A stretch of DNA of 64,000 nucleotides from positions 95,958-159,957 of the forward strand of contig CAJNOJ010000232.1 in the NCBI GenBank assembly GCA_905250025.1. Direction: 5' to 3'. A program made the translations under genes and the position numbers. Of this stretch, positions 1 to 11,552 are shown in pieces. Position 1 is the first letter of the stretch; each line of letters opens with the position of its first letter. The notes under the pieces were generated by a model. It saw nothing but the letters and a program-made list of their open reading frames with translations. It did not search any database and was not told the DNA's origin. The DNA comes from Adineta ricciae. Taxonomy: Eukaryota; Rotifera; Eurotatoria; Adinetida; Adinetidae.

Positions 1-232
1 TATTAAACGTGTTTAATTGTTGGTATGGTCAGTGATTCATTATAACTAGATGTTTATTTCCGAATCGTCACCTGTTTTTAGTAATAACGTCAAGTTATTG
101 ATGTTATTAGATTGAATAGGACACGAAAAGTTCAAAGAGAATGATTGTTCATGTAAACATTCGAANCAACAGATCGATGTAAGTATTCGATGCATCAGTG
201 CTTGTCTTCATCGAAATCATGTACTTGTTAAG
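1..232. other. window start, probable intron or non-coding sequence
   Basis: No coding exon can be supported here. There are stop codons in the frame that the next exon would need, and one ambiguous base (N) at 166. A good donor-like site (GTAAGT) lies at 179 and an acceptor at 231-232, but the stretch before 179 is closed by a stop at 154-156. The intron ending at 232 therefore probably starts upstream of the window, or the sequence around the N is faulty. Confidence 0.4.
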
Positions 233-705
233 GCCGTCGCGAAACGCTCGATAAATCTCAACGAACTGACGGCGAAAGTATTGCAACAGGTTCATCAACG
301 CCAAGTGCAAATTCCAGTTCATCACTTAGTAGTGTTGGTCATGAACCTACAGCAAACAATGATCATTCGTCTTCAACATCACATAATCTCGTTGTCGGTT
401 GTTCGACAACCTCAATTTCTGCTGCAAATAGTACTAGTTCAAGATCAGATTTATCACCTGGAATTTCATCAGCACATTCTCCAACGTATGCTCAACAACC
501 GTTAGCTTTAACAACATCGAATACGCGATTGAGTAATGGTAGCAAAAATAATCATGATGACGATGATGACGATGATGACGATGGTGATGATGATGATGAC
601 GATGATCATACCTTTGCTAATCCATCTTCTCGAAAAGAAACTTTTCCAATCAACCATATTCGTCAACAACAACAATCGCCTGCTGGACCTTATGTCAAAT
701 TCTAG
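233..705 (+). CDS. C-terminal exon of a low-complexity Ser/Thr/Asp-rich protein (5' partial)
   Basis: An open frame of about 156 codons runs from the acceptor at 231-232 to the TAG at 703-705. The protein is rich in Ser, Thr and Asn, then has a run of about 17 acidic residues encoded by GAT/GAC repeats, and ends in a short tail closing with GPYVKF. The frame is blocked by a stop just upstream of the acceptor, so this must be a terminal exon whose 5' exons lie outside the window or are hidden by the ambiguous base at 166. An AATAAA at 853-858 is a plausible polyadenylation signal. No domain is recognised and no function is proposed. The many in-frame SS/ST codons and the absence of stops support coding; the family is unknown. 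Confidence 0.55.
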
Positions 706-1353
706 ACCACTAAAAAAAGAATATCGTTTTCTTTGCTTTTTTTTTCTTCGTGTTATTGTTGTGTGTGTGTGTGTGTGTGTATAGTTTTCTGCTAATGCGA
801 TTCTTTATTTTCTAGCTTTTTGCCCCTGAACAGTGACATCCTTCCTGTTGGCAATAAAATTATTCAAAAAAAATTCAACTTTGATTAGTAAAATTAGGGT
901 TTCTTGTTCAAAAGGATGGTTATCACACGTGATCATTGTCTCGGATCGAACGGAGAGATGATTAAACAGCGAGGAAAATACGACCTGAGGTTATATGATC
1001 ATTTGTCCTGCTGGGATGAAAACATTGTGTGGAAAGAATTGATTGCGTCTATTAATTAACTCGAAATCTGATTTGAAACGAAAGAAGAAAGAGCATAGTG
1101 TTCATGGCTGAATGAAACTTTGATTATGGCGGTGTGGAAAAGAGGAAAAAAAGGGATGTGTGTATGGGAAAGACATTCGACTTTCTCAACTTGTACTTAT
1201 TTATTAAAGAGATAAAATTGTGTTCAGACTTATTCACGAGTGAAGGAAAAGTCAAGTGAATCAAGGAATTTAATTGCACTCTAAACTTGCCTTTTCAAAT
1301 TTATCTTTCTTATGTTCGTGGAATAATCCTGGCATACTGTTCGATAAGAAATT
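706..1353. other. intergenic, convergent 3' flanks
   Basis: Apart from the GT repeat and a poly(A) signal near 853, nothing gene-like is seen. It separates two genes whose 3' ends face each other. Confidence 0.6.
760..781. repeat. (GT)n microsatellite
   Basis: About ten uninterrupted GT units lie in the 3' flank of the preceding gene. Confidence 0.9.
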
Positions 1354-2656
1354 TTATATGAACGAAATTCTGGTTCTTTCTGCTCGACAGTTTCGATGAT
1401 CGTACCACTGATGAATAAGATCAACATCCATTGAAATCACATCGTCAATTGATAACGGACTGACCAATTTGTGAATTTCTTGGCCAATAGGTACAGTTGC
1501 ATTGCATTCAACTTCTCTTAGATCGTCTTTCTCATGTTTGCTATATCGCGCATTGCCATTCACATCTTCTTTCCATAAATGAACAATGAAAGTGAATAAA
1601 GATTTCAACGATTGATTCCTACGAAGTAAATACATGTTGAAAAATTGATAGTAATTAGTTCTTATCTTACCGACAAAGATTTTCATCGAGTGTTACTTCG
1701 AATGTCGTGATTTCAGTTAAGCTATGGTTCGTTGGAACCTGATGCAAACGTGTGCGTGGCACCAATGTTAATGTTGTGTTTAAAATCTGAAGTCTACTGT
1801 AGAGAATTTTCAACACGGGCTGGTGGGTATCCGATAGATATAATGGCAAAATTGGAAATTGGCATTGGAGGATATAATCGTATTTACATGATGCTAATGT
1901 ATCATCAACATACACAAGAAATCGACGTGGTAAGGAGACCTGCGTACCATAAACGACAAAAGTTTCGTTGGCAAAGAGAGTAAAAGATGTTTTGGATAAT
2001 TGATAATCGGAGAATTCAATGGATCTTGGAGAACGACCATAACCTGGATCGACTCGCCATACATTGATTCTCGATTGATTGAATCGAAAACTTTGTTCGC
2101 CCGGAAATATCAGATCGATTTGATTATAAGCGATTGTGGAATTCTCATCTGGTGAAAGAAGAAATAGCATAAAAGTCATTCCACCATCAGTGGCAATAGC
2201 AAGATGCTGTTGATTTTTATCATTATTATCAAGATTGATTAACAAAGCCCATCGTGATCGATAGTGAGAATGTTCAGGATAAACGTTTCGAAGAAGCTCG
2301 TCGAGTGAACAAAGTTCGATTCCGTATAATTGCAGTTGATTTACTTGAATCCATGTTGGAATCGGTTGATTAAAGTGAATACGTATGGCTTGAGCGTACT
2401 TTTCATCAGCTGGGCAAATCGAAGAGAACGAATTGTCTTGATTTCGAAGAACCAGTTCCGACGATTGACAATCGAAGGTCAATTGGTTGTAGACATTTGG
2501 CTGGACTCGAAAATTAGAAAAATTGTATTGAAAACCTGTACAATTACCAGATAGAGTATATTTCGAAGTGAAAAGAAATAGTTCGTCAATGGATAGTTGG
2601 CCATGGATAACAACGAGAACAGCGCACAAGTATAGAAAGATCGTTTTATTCTTCAT
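1354..2656 (-). CDS. secreted protein of unknown family, 416 aa
   Basis: Two exons, 2656..1671 and 1618..1354, are joined across a 52-bp GT-AG intron (split codon CG|G). The start chosen is the ATG at 2656, because it opens a classic signal peptide (MKNKTIFLYLCAVLVVIHG). A non-ATG extension upstream would bury the signal. The mature part has several N-glycosylation sequons (NCT, NFS, NQS, NET, NTT, NHS) and scattered cysteines, so a secreted or cell-surface role is inferred. A stretch near residues 150-165 (AIATDGGMTFMLFLL) faintly recalls the NIDO-type pattern of extracellular proteins, but the flanks do not match and I do not assign it. There is no transmembrane segment after the signal. 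Function unknown. Confidence 0.75.
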
Positions 2657-3180
2657 GTCGATGATTTTTTCCGATTGTAAGCGATTCAATGCCAGCAAAT
2701 GCCTTTTATTTTTCTGTTATTTTAGTGATATGATACGAATGAGTCAATATTCGATGATCGTCATGCAAAAAAATTGATTCTTCATCGATCAGTTTTTCGA
2801 GTTAAAAAAGTAAAGATCGAATTTATATGTTTTATATCAAATTTCTTCATTGTTATAACAATCCATCTGCTCTGATTTTATTACGGAAAATGACTAATCT
2901 CCTGCAAGCAGACTTCGATATAAACTATACTTGCTACGTTCTTGGAAAAGTATCTTATGCTAATTCTATATCTACGAACAGTAAAAGGTGATATTTTCAC
3001 CTTGAAATGTGTGATGACTCATCGGGTCTGGGGTTTTCTTTATAATCATCCGCTGCGCCCGACAACGTTGATTGTATGGTGAGTGATGAGGAAAATGTGA
3101 CATTTGTTTGGATTGTATTGCGTCGATACATATAACAGGGTAACTTTAATGAAAATTAGACCATTTTCGGTCAGTTTACT
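2657..3180. other. divergent promoter region
   Basis: It lies between the minus-strand secreted-protein gene and the plus-strand B-box gene. No ORF of note. A pyrimidine-rich stretch ending in CAG at 3172-3174 sits six bases before the B-box start codon (see the trans-splicing finding). Confidence 0.5.
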
Positions 3181-4221
3181 ATGACGACGAGTGCTGCTGC
3201 TGCTGCTGCTGCGCGAAAGGAGTGTGTTAAAGGACAAGAATGTAAACAAGCTGGTGTTGCACACTGCGAAGGATGTTTACAAACATTTTGTATCAGACAT
3301 TTCAATGATCATCGTCAGTCGTTGGATGCTGAACTTAGCGATCTTTCTAGTGATTACAATAATTTTAAAACGACACTTGACCTCGAAGCTGCGAATCCTT
3401 TCGTAGAGATACGTCTTCAAGAGATCAATCAATGGGAAATGGAATCGATCCTAACGATCCAAAAGAAAGCCAATGATTTACGTGAAACGTTATCACACGT
3501 GAAAGACGTTCATATAGAAAGTCTATCCACGAGATTTCAAAGTTTGGTTCGACAAATAGAAGACAGCAAAGGCAAGGATGATTTCGTTGAAATGGATATC
3601 GAACGTTGGAGGAAAAGATTGAATGATTTAAAATCAAATTTAATCTCGCCGACAACGATTATTCTTGCTCAACATTTAAGCACGCCGTTAGTTGCTACTA
3701 TGTCAGTGGACTTCCTCTGGACAGGAAATGAACTGTTTGATCGGGTTCTTAGTAATGATATAAGAATTGAAGAAGAAGGAGAAGTCGTTCGAGCGTTGAG
3801 CTTTTTCATGGTGGCGAATGAAATACGTGGAAAAAATAATTATGCATTTGGCTGTCATAAGATTCGTCTTCGGATTGAACATTTATCCAAGCAATGGGCT
3901 TTCTTAGGAATCAATTCAGCGCGAATTCCTTTGCAAAAAAACTCCTACGAAGTCAAATCGGCGTATGGATGGTGCAGCAGTAATTACAACTATGTCAAAG
4001 GAAAAGCTCTACCGAAAACGTCAGGTCCAGCTATTGAAATGGAGGCGAACGATTCAATCACATTAATTTTCGATTGTGACAATCGACAAATCTCGATGAT
4101 TAACGAACGTACTCAAGTTAGACATGATCTAACTGTAAATCCATGCTATTGTCCATTTCCTTGGCAACTACATGTTGTCTTGCGTAACCGACAGAGCTGT
4201 ATTCGTCTCCTGTCGACATAA
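3181..4221 (+). CDS. B-box-type zinc-finger protein with coiled coil and C-terminal SPRY-like region, 346 aa
   Basis: A single exon with ATG at 3181 and TAA at 4219. After an Ala run (residues 5-11) comes a Cys/His cluster (C15, C21, C29, C32, C37, H40, H44) of B-box type: a small zinc-binding fold used for protein contacts in TRIM-like proteins. Residues 50-170 are helical and charged, suggesting a coiled coil. The C-terminal 170 residues (W and F rich, with a pattern such as AYGWCSSNYNYVKGKA) resemble a SPRY/B30.2-like ligand-binding domain. There is no RING before the B-box, so an E3 ligase role is not supported. Intronless B-box proteins of this kind are, to my knowledge, a large family in bdelloid rotifers. 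Partners are unknown. A splice-acceptor-like site lies six bases before the ATG. Confidence 0.85.
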   Translation: MTTSAAAAAAARKECVKGQECKQAGVAHCEGCLQTFCIRHFNDHRQSLDAELSDLSSDYNNFKTTLDLEAANPFVEIRLQEINQWEMESILTIQKKANDLRETLSHVKDVHIESLSTRFQSLVRQIEDSKGKDDFVEMDIERWRKRLNDLKSNLISPTTIILAQHLSTPLVATMSVDFLWTGNELFDRVLSNDIRIEEEGEVVRALSFFMVANEIRGKNNYAFGCHKIRLRIEHLSKQWAFLGINSARIPLQKNSYEVKSAYGWCSSNYNYVKGKALPKTSGPAIEMEANDSITLIFDCDNRQISMINERTQVRHDLTVNPCYCPFPWQLHVVLRNRQSCIRLLST

Positions 4222-4617
4222 TTCTTTTTCTCTCCTTCATCTTAATTCGAAATAATAAATATTTAGAAGTAAAAACAATCTCAGCTGGATTAGAACAGAT
4301 CGAAAAATTGTTCGATCACGTTTTCAATAACAATAGTGATGCGCACAGATCAAACTCGATGTCTAGTCATTGCCGAGCGAGGAAAGCGAGTTTCATCAGA
4401 AATACAATTATGTCTCTAGTCTCTGTTCAATTCCTTCGGATGTTACACGTCCTTCATACTATCTGAACATATTCGGAGCGTGAATATTAAATGAACTTGT
4501 TTAAAAAAATGTCACGTTGTCGAATTCCGCTCGTTCGTAGCTTGTTTTGCCAATAATTTAATGAAATCGCACCGATGAATCATCGCAGTACTAATTGAAA
4601 ACAGTTAAACAGAACTC
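4222..4617. other. intergenic
   Basis: An AATAAA (about 4254) probably ends the B-box transcript. No further gene is seen. Confidence 0.5.
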
Positions 4618-5409
4618 ATGGATGATAAAGATGAACAACCTATAAGTGATGCATCGAAATCCATCGACGACACCGAACCTTTTCCTCTGTATCTTGAACA
4701 AGCGAAATCTTCATTCTCTTTAAATAATACCGATACAAATTATCTACAAATCAATGTTAGTGAACCACTCGATCATGCATTGACATACGTGTTGATTTAT
4801 CGACCACACGATGCCATTGAATTTATTGCCAGTAAATAAATTCTTTTCTCCTGAAAATTTCTAATCAGATTACGAGAGCAGGAGAAAATGGACATATTCC
4901 TTTGTGACATTTACCTTCGTTTAATCGGAAATAGATTATTTCCGATCGCATGATAGTACGACAGAGAGAAAGGTCAGCGTGTCAATCAAAGTTAATTTGT
5001 TACATTTGTTTCATGAGCGTTCGTTGTTTTAGTTGAATTTCGAAATCATTTAGATTTCTTAATCGATTGGTCACGTCAAAAGACTCAACAAGTAAACAAA
5101 AGTGAACTTCGACCAAAAAACGAAAGTGATCGCGAGAAATTCATTGTAAATCAACAAGAGGAAGAACAACTGACAACAATAGACGAAAATGTTTCGACAC
5201 CAGATGAACGGGATGAGTTCCGCGAACAAATCTATCGAACAGAGTTCAAACAATCTATCCATACACACGATACAGCGAGTGGAATGGATGATGATATAAG
5301 AAATAATTTTGATCGTAATGAAAATCATATTTGTCATAATGATCATTTATCAACGATGGCGTATTTCTGTCAATTGAAGGAGAAACTCATCAGATGTCAT
5401 GACTCTTAA
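4618..5409 (+). CDS. DPY30-motif protein, 189 aa
   Basis: Two exons, 4618..4831 and 5054..5409, with a 222-bp intron (split codon A|AT) that is longer than most here. The first exon alone would stop just after the donor, so the second exon is supported by frame and by the motif it completes. Residues 41-77 match the DPY30 dimerisation motif: Tyr-Leu, an amphipathic helix, RPHDAIEFIA, then a second helix (NFLIDW). This motif forms a four-helix dimer that docks onto amphipathic helices in SET1/COMPASS complexes or in ciliary proteins such as AKAPs, radial-spoke proteins and NDK5. The C-terminal 110 residues are acidic and disordered. The spacing fits the broader ciliary/adaptor group as well as true DPY30, so no ortholog name is given. 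Confidence 0.7.
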
Positions 5410-6948
5410 ATCAAAATAAAGTTCTTTTTCAATGTTTAAGAAAACATTAATCAAGAAATTAAAGATCATTTCTGATACTACGAACGATTAGGTTCTTTTC
5501 CTAACCTACATCATGCAAATGCTCTCAATCGATCATCTCATCCTTCTTTTCCTCATATTCATATATAAATATATACATATACGATTATATTCACATGCAA
5601 TTGGGTCAGCTAAACGCACATGCGCGACATATATACTCAACGGAGGTTGTTGGATCAATATTAAACATAGATTAAATGGAATAATAATCAGAAAAGAACT
5701 ATGTATTTTGTAGATTAAATTTTCTCTTCGATTTCATCCACACACACATGATTCCTTAGTGTTTATATATTATCGTTCGAGGTCATAATTACAACTGTAT
5801 GTTATGTTCAGTCGAGAGAAAGGCGATAACATAAACCTATCTGCCTACCTATCTATCTATCAGAGGCAGACATGCAATGCGACAAATTACTCTCCTAACT
5901 GGAGGAAAAAATACTTCTTACGAGAATTATGCAATTGAGCGATCCTATGGCTTCGGATCGTGTCAGTTTCCTCTTCTTTTTATGTTAACGAGAAAAAAAA
6001 GTCGAGTAAAGAACATACAGTTGAACAATCAGTAGTGACGTTCTCTTCGGGGTCATAATCCACCAACAGGATAGTGACAATGAGGACTTTTTTTTCTATA
6101 AACTATACTTATCTAACTCAATAAAAGAAAGAATGGAATCAAAATCAAAAGGAAACATTGTTTTATAATCTTCGGTTACACTCTTAACCTCGATAGATGA
6201 TTATGTGTACGTATGTGTGTGTATATAAATATAAGCATAAAACATTTCCTTTCCGGTATGATGTAGTTGTGCCTTGAGCAATCGTATTACTTAAATGCGT
6301 TGAACACATACCTATGTAATGTTCAACGAAGCTTTTAATACTTGCATAGTTGTACTTGAAGCTAACGTTTAAAAAAAAGAAGATTTTCTCATTTTATACT
6401 GTCCATTGCGAACACTACGGTATGAAGAGAGAGAGGTGCTAAAGAGATAAAAGCAAGTTTCAACCTTGAAAATAGACATTGATTATCTGTTTGATATATA
6501 TATGTATAGTATAGTTCAATGGATGTCATTCTGTCAGTTAGTTTCTATGTCTGTCTATAAATCAATGAACTGTGTATAGTGTGTGTGTGTGTGTAGTTCA
6601 AGCGACAAGGTCGATGTTTTACTAATGCTGTTGTCGTTGTTGTTGTAAGCTTCTATTCATGAACAGAACACTGATTGAATAATTTCAGGATTCTGACGAG
6701 CAACGATGATGATTATCCTTTTTTTTCTTCTTCTTCTTTCTTTCTCTCTTTCTGGCGACAAGCCGATCATGATTGAGCCATACTCTTTTCTCTCGTTCTA
6801 GATTTCTTTCTTCCTTGTTCTCTCTATCGCGTCATCTTCTAACTATTGCGGTGTTCATTCACTCGCTAGTACTGCCACCCACTAGGTTCTATTGAAACAT
6901 CAAAACGTCATTATCATTATTATCATCGTCATTATCATCATTCTTCAG
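5410..6948. other. long AT-rich intergenic stretch
   Basis: It contains short simple repeats (GTGTGT near 6200 and 6580, CTAT repeats near 5850, CTT/TTC tracts near 6725) but no credible exon on either strand. The ORFs present are AT-rich with unnatural composition. Confidence 0.5.
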
Positions 6949-7099
6949 ATGACGTTTCAATAACACAAAACCCAGCTCTTCCAAATAAAAGAAATCGATT
7001 AAAAGGAAAGGTAAGTCGCAATTTCTCTTTTGAAACAACAGGATATCCAGCAGATGGTTCACTTCTTGACGGATTACTCATTGTATCTGTGTTCCGGTA
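6949..7099 (+). CDS. possible orphan 3' exon (about 49 aa)
   Basis: After an acceptor (TTCTTCAG ending at 6948) an open frame of good protein-like composition runs to a TAA at 7097-7099. It contains the segments NPALPNKRNRLKGK and GYPADGSLLDGLLIVSVFR. A GTAAGT inside it at 7011 could be a donor instead, and a CG|GTAAAC at 7097 could be another. No matching upstream or downstream exon was found, and its phase does not join the Kelch gene at 8856 directly. It may be the last exon of an undetected gene, a pseudogene remnant, or chance. No domain is recognised. Confidence 0.3.
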
Positions 7100-8855
7100 A
7101 ACTGCTTATAAAATACAGCTGAAATGGATTACACCTTGACTTCAAAAGAGATGCAGAAGACAAGTGGAACGTATGAAAGATGTTGTAGTTGATTAATTGA
7201 CCTAGTCAGAAAATAATTGCCCATTGCCCTGTCTTGATGCCAAACAATCACTGACATCCATGCAATCATGGAGCTAAATGTGAGAAAGAACAAAAATGCC
7301 GCTCGCTTGACCAATTGACTTATATATGTATATAAAGTACCTGTTCGTGTGTGTTTGGAAGCAGATGGTCAATCTTTGTACTATGCAGTTTGTCCTGACC
7401 ATGTCAGAACGTTTTCTCTTTCTCTCTTTATTCCCGTCAGTCTTGTGACATTTGTATATAAAACAGACTTCCATAAGGTAAGTAGTTATTATGTATGAAC
7501 AGACCGATTTGTTGTGTTGACCAAGTGGTTCATTTGTTGTCAGCAGGAGGAGCAACAACTTAAGAAAATAAGGAGTATGTAAACATAAGTCAAGTATAAC
7601 CATGAAGGGTGAATAGAAGGCGAACATAGCAGATGAGAAAGAACAAGCATATATGAAGAAGAGAATCGATCATCATCGAGCAATGAAGATGTCAAAATTG
7701 ACTGACTGACTGTTCAATAACTAAGCGCAATAATAATACTAGAGAGAAAAGCGGCTGTTGTTACTACTACTACTACTAATACTACTGGTACTACTACTAC
7801 TAAAGCTCTGTTTAATGGACTGCGAACGGGATATGATGTGTGATGCAATTCTCCTCTGACGACCTAATTATCGACATAAGGTCGGGTCGAACAGATGAAA
7901 CGGAAGAAAAAAACGCGTGAGAGAAAACTAGCCTGATTATATATGTATGTAACTACAAATTTAGAACTTTCGTTCGCCTCTTTTTTTCCATTCTTTCTCT
8001 TGTATTTCAAATTTCGGGTTACTATTCTATCAATTGGCTGTCTGTCCGCCCATTTCATATGTTATGTCAATTGTGATTATGAATGACATATTTATATTCG
8101 TTCATGAATAGAGTAACACCGTTTTTTCTCTTCTCTCTTCTGTGGCCAAGTATGTGCATGAACTCTACAATTCAATCATTCGAGATTCTTATCACGAATA
8201 TTTATGCGTACGTATAATCGTTTGAATGTTGTTACATGTACAAAAAAAGAAGATAGTCGAACCTTCATCTTTTAACGATATAGCATCTTCGTGTCACCAT
8301 TGTTTCCTTTTTTCTTGAAGTTATTCAATGAACACTGGTCAATCTAGTTGTTAATTGTGAACAGACCAATGATTTTGACCCTTCCGTCTCGTCCTCTCCA
8401 CATATATATGTATATTCTATTTGATTTGATTTTATTGTTACTAGTGAGTCGTTGAAGGAGGAGTTGCATTGATCGAGTCATTGGCTTTGATGTGTGTACT
8501 ACTAATGACGTTGATTGCAAAGCAAAAGCAAGACAAAAAAAAGATCGATCATTGAATAGACTGCAAGAGGTCGTTGAACTGATTTCATTACACATTCACT
8601 CGCCGATAGGATACTTTGACGTTTATCAACACTTATTGATGACCTACTGCCTCTCATGTTCTCTTCTATCTTCGAGATCAATGTATCAATCGTTTTGAAC
8701 ACGCATCGTTCATGCGCACGAATGTCCACTAGTTTGAAATGGTTGTTTGGCACGCATAAGTCTCCATGTGATTCTTCTACAAGCAAGTTGAAGAGAAATC
8801 ACATGAATATTTTTATCATTAGATAACGCGCATTGAAAAATCATCTTGTGCGATT
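7100..8855. other. intergenic region upstream of the Kelch gene
   Basis: No convincing exon. It includes a (CTA)n-type trinucleotide repeat (7761-7801) and several ATATAT and TTTCTC tracts. Confidence 0.5.
7761..7801. repeat. (TAC)n imperfect trinucleotide repeat
   Basis: Tandem ACT/TAC units with two interruptions, in non-coding DNA. Confidence 0.8.
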
Positions 8856-10167
8856 ATGAATTCATGTTCGAATTTATTTTCACCCATTCAGAAATATTCT
8901 TTTTTAAAATGTCGATTACAAACGGAATCTCAAGCAAAATTCCTCACGCCACCAACTTGGTATACTGAAGGTCTGTGATTTCGTTCGCTGTCAGCTTAAT
9001 CTTAACCAACAGATATTCAACAGGAACATCATGTAAATCCGAAGATAATTACCCATGTTATATCGATTATATGCTTTCGTTGTACTATCGTGGTTATGGA
9101 CAAGTGCGAGAATTGTTTCTTGAAGATGTTCAAATGGGTGATCCATCTCTTGTACTTCAAGCGCCTAATCTGATCATATCCCAAGAGAATTTAATGAAGA
9201 ATTTCGACCGAGCTCTTCAATTATTTGCTAACGAAGGCATTCGAAAGCGTTTTATGGTTATTAACTTTTCAAAAAATGTTTATATCATCGGTGGATATCA
9301 ATATTTTCCCAACATATCGCTACGACAAATACCAAAATACGATTATTTTTATGATAGTCAACTTGATAAGTTAGTTCCTATGAAGCCATTACCCGATGGA
9401 CGTGTTAGTTTTGCAGTATGTACCGATGGACGATATATCATTTGTGCCGGAGGTTAGTCATTCATAAGAAATGATTTCACGTTGTTAAGGGGTGATACAC
9501 ATGGATGTTATTTAGGTCATACGTACACGAATGTTGCTTTGAATTCTGTTTATATATTTGATACCGAAGAGAATGTCTGGATACGTTTACCAGATCTACC
9601 TGCGCCAACTAGTGGTGCTGGTATTGCGTTTTATAACAATAGAATTCATTTACTAGGCGGTTTTGATATTATTTTGAATCGTTCGATTGTTCATGGCGAA
9701 GTTGGTTCAGACATCTCGATCAAAGATGTTTATCGATAGTTTTTCTTCAGTATATAGTGTTAGATTTAGCGGATAAAGATAAAGGTTGGATACGTCGAAC
9801 GGAAATCGTTCCAGGTCGAGCTCGACCATTGCTTTTAGTGGTACCGGATTCTCTAGGTGGTAATCAAACAGCGATCTACAGTGCTGGTAGAATTCGTTTT
9901 TGTTGATATTGTACGGAATAAATATACTCTTTAGGTGGTTATGATATCGATAATTCTCATAAGCCGCATTCGGTTCCTCGATTGGAATCTTACAATGAAC
10001 GCTTCGAGCGATGGGAATTTATGGACAGTATTGACAATTTACAATTAGAACACGGTCTAACTTATACAAGTAATAAATTGAATGTCATAGCAAATAATCA
10101 ACGGATACAACAATATGATTTTCGTACGAAAAAATGGACAAAGACGACGGTAAACAATCAAGCATAA
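8856..10167 (+). CDS. Kelch-repeat protein, about 370 aa
   Basis: Exons 8856..8974, 9013..9452, 9516..9700, 9751..9886 and 9935..10167; introns of 38, 63, 50 and 48 bp. The frames join to one product. It shows Kelch repeat signatures: double Gly strand ends (IIGGYQ, ICAGGH, HLLGGFD, YSAGGYD) followed by Tyr/Phe-Asp and a Trp six or so residues later (VYIFDTEENVWIRLPDL, SYNERFERWEFM). These form a beta-propeller used for protein binding. No BTB domain is visible upstream, so this looks Kelch-only, or the N-terminus is incomplete. The ATG at 8856 is the first in-frame Met. The first intron is only 38 bp with a weak GTGATT donor; it is required by frame but is the least certain part. The role (cytoskeletal, ubiquitin adaptor) cannot be told. 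Confidence 0.8.
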
Positions 10168-11097
10168 GCAGACGAAGCTACTTGAATAAAGAATAACAAA
10201 CGTGTCTACCATCATTTATATTAGCAAACCAAACAATTGCTAATAACAAATAGAATGTTGATCACATTCATTTATTGATTACCATTTCTCTGAAATAGCT
10301 AAATATCACTTCAGAAAAATCGTCAAAAGGGCAAGTTGTCTTCATCATTTCTTTTTTTTTTTTGGTGTCTCTCGTTCTAAGCATTCTCAATAGCTTTATT
10401 TAAATATGTAATGGATGCTGAAGAAAAACTTGACGAATGTCAATCGTTTTCTCCGTTCTTTTCTTATTCGACCGTAAATGAATCATAGATACACATCCGC
10501 AATTAACTTTTCTCGATGTATTGTTTCAAGTAGTTGAAGAGAAAAGTGGCCAGTGGCCGACAACAATAAGTGTAAATGAGTTTTTTGCATGCAATATGTA
10601 CATAGACAGTGAGAAGAGTGATAGACATCAAATCGACGATAGATTTTTTCCCCTATTATGCCGACACTATTCGCATGATAGGACGAAGACGAACTAAGAG
10701 AGATAGAGAAAAACAGACTTCCGGCGCCTTGAATCATTGTAAGGCGGAGTAGTGAATGATAGAACAGATAGAGAGGGAGAGGGAGACAAGGAAGAGAAAA
10801 GCAAACTTGATGTTACTCTTGTCGAGTAAGAAGTCGTTGAAACTGTTGCACTACTTGCCGGAAGTTCCTTCACTCTTCTCTACATTACACGATTTGAGAA
10901 AACGACTCTCGTCTCCTCTTACTGTCATTTCGAGATGAATAATGCGTCGCTTTTCATCAATGAACAAAGAATAATAGGTAAATGAGAATCATTTATATAA
11001 ATTAAATTGTATAACATATAAAAGATATGTCAGTCGTTTTTCCACGAAGGAAAGTTAAAAACAAGAAATCTTGTTCTTCTTCGCTGATAAAGATGTT
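10168..11097. other. intergenic, convergent 3' flanks
   Basis: GA-rich tracts near 10700-10800 and TTTTTTTT near 10350. No gene recognised. Confidence 0.5.
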
Positions 11098-11328
11098 CTA
11101 AATGAAGTGTTGGCACTTCTTACACCATCCTTGGTAGCCTTCCGTACACCCACTGAGTTTTACATGACCTTCATCTGCATATAATGCTAGTTCTCGCGTT
11201 GGTCGACCACGTACTGCCGGAACCACATCATTCTTATTTCCACATCTTGGACAGACAGGTAATTCATGTCGACGTTGCCCATAGCTTTCATCAAACTTCT
11301 TTCGCTGCTCATCGGTAAGTGTATCCAT
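11098..11328 (-). CDS. small zinc-ribbon-like protein, 76 aa
   Basis: A single exon, with the start taken at the ATG at 11328 (MDTLTDEQRK). An in-frame ATG 15 codons upstream exists but adds a less natural sequence. Two CxxC knuckles, CPRCGN at about residue 25 and WCKKCQ near the C-terminus, are spaced about 43 residues apart with another Cys (SGC) between, which suggests a zinc ribbon. It is charged and soluble, with no signal peptide. I do not recognise the family. It could be a nucleic-acid-binding or protein-binding ribbon; that is inference only. Confidence 0.6.
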   Translation of the reverse strand: MDTLTDEQRKKFDESYGQRRHELPVCPRCGNKNDVVPAVRGRPTRELALYADEGHVKLSGCTEGYQGWCKKCQHFI

Positions 11329-11552
11329 TTTATATAAATCTTTTGTGATTGTGATTGAGTGCGAAGTGCGCAAATCGACGCGTTATGCACGACAGGTAAG
11401 AAAGTAGAAGCGAAAGAAAATAAAACCAAAGAAGAAATCAAGGATTTTATTACTTGAGTAATCGTTTCAGATATACATAGATGACGCAGCATATCAAACC
11501 TCGTTAGAAAAAGAGGTGTGTTATTGTTTAACGAAAACATGAATCAACGAAA

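Noticed and set aside
5071..5346. Minus-strand ORF of 91 aa
   Set aside because: Antisense of the second DPY30-protein exon, whose sense frame completes the motif.
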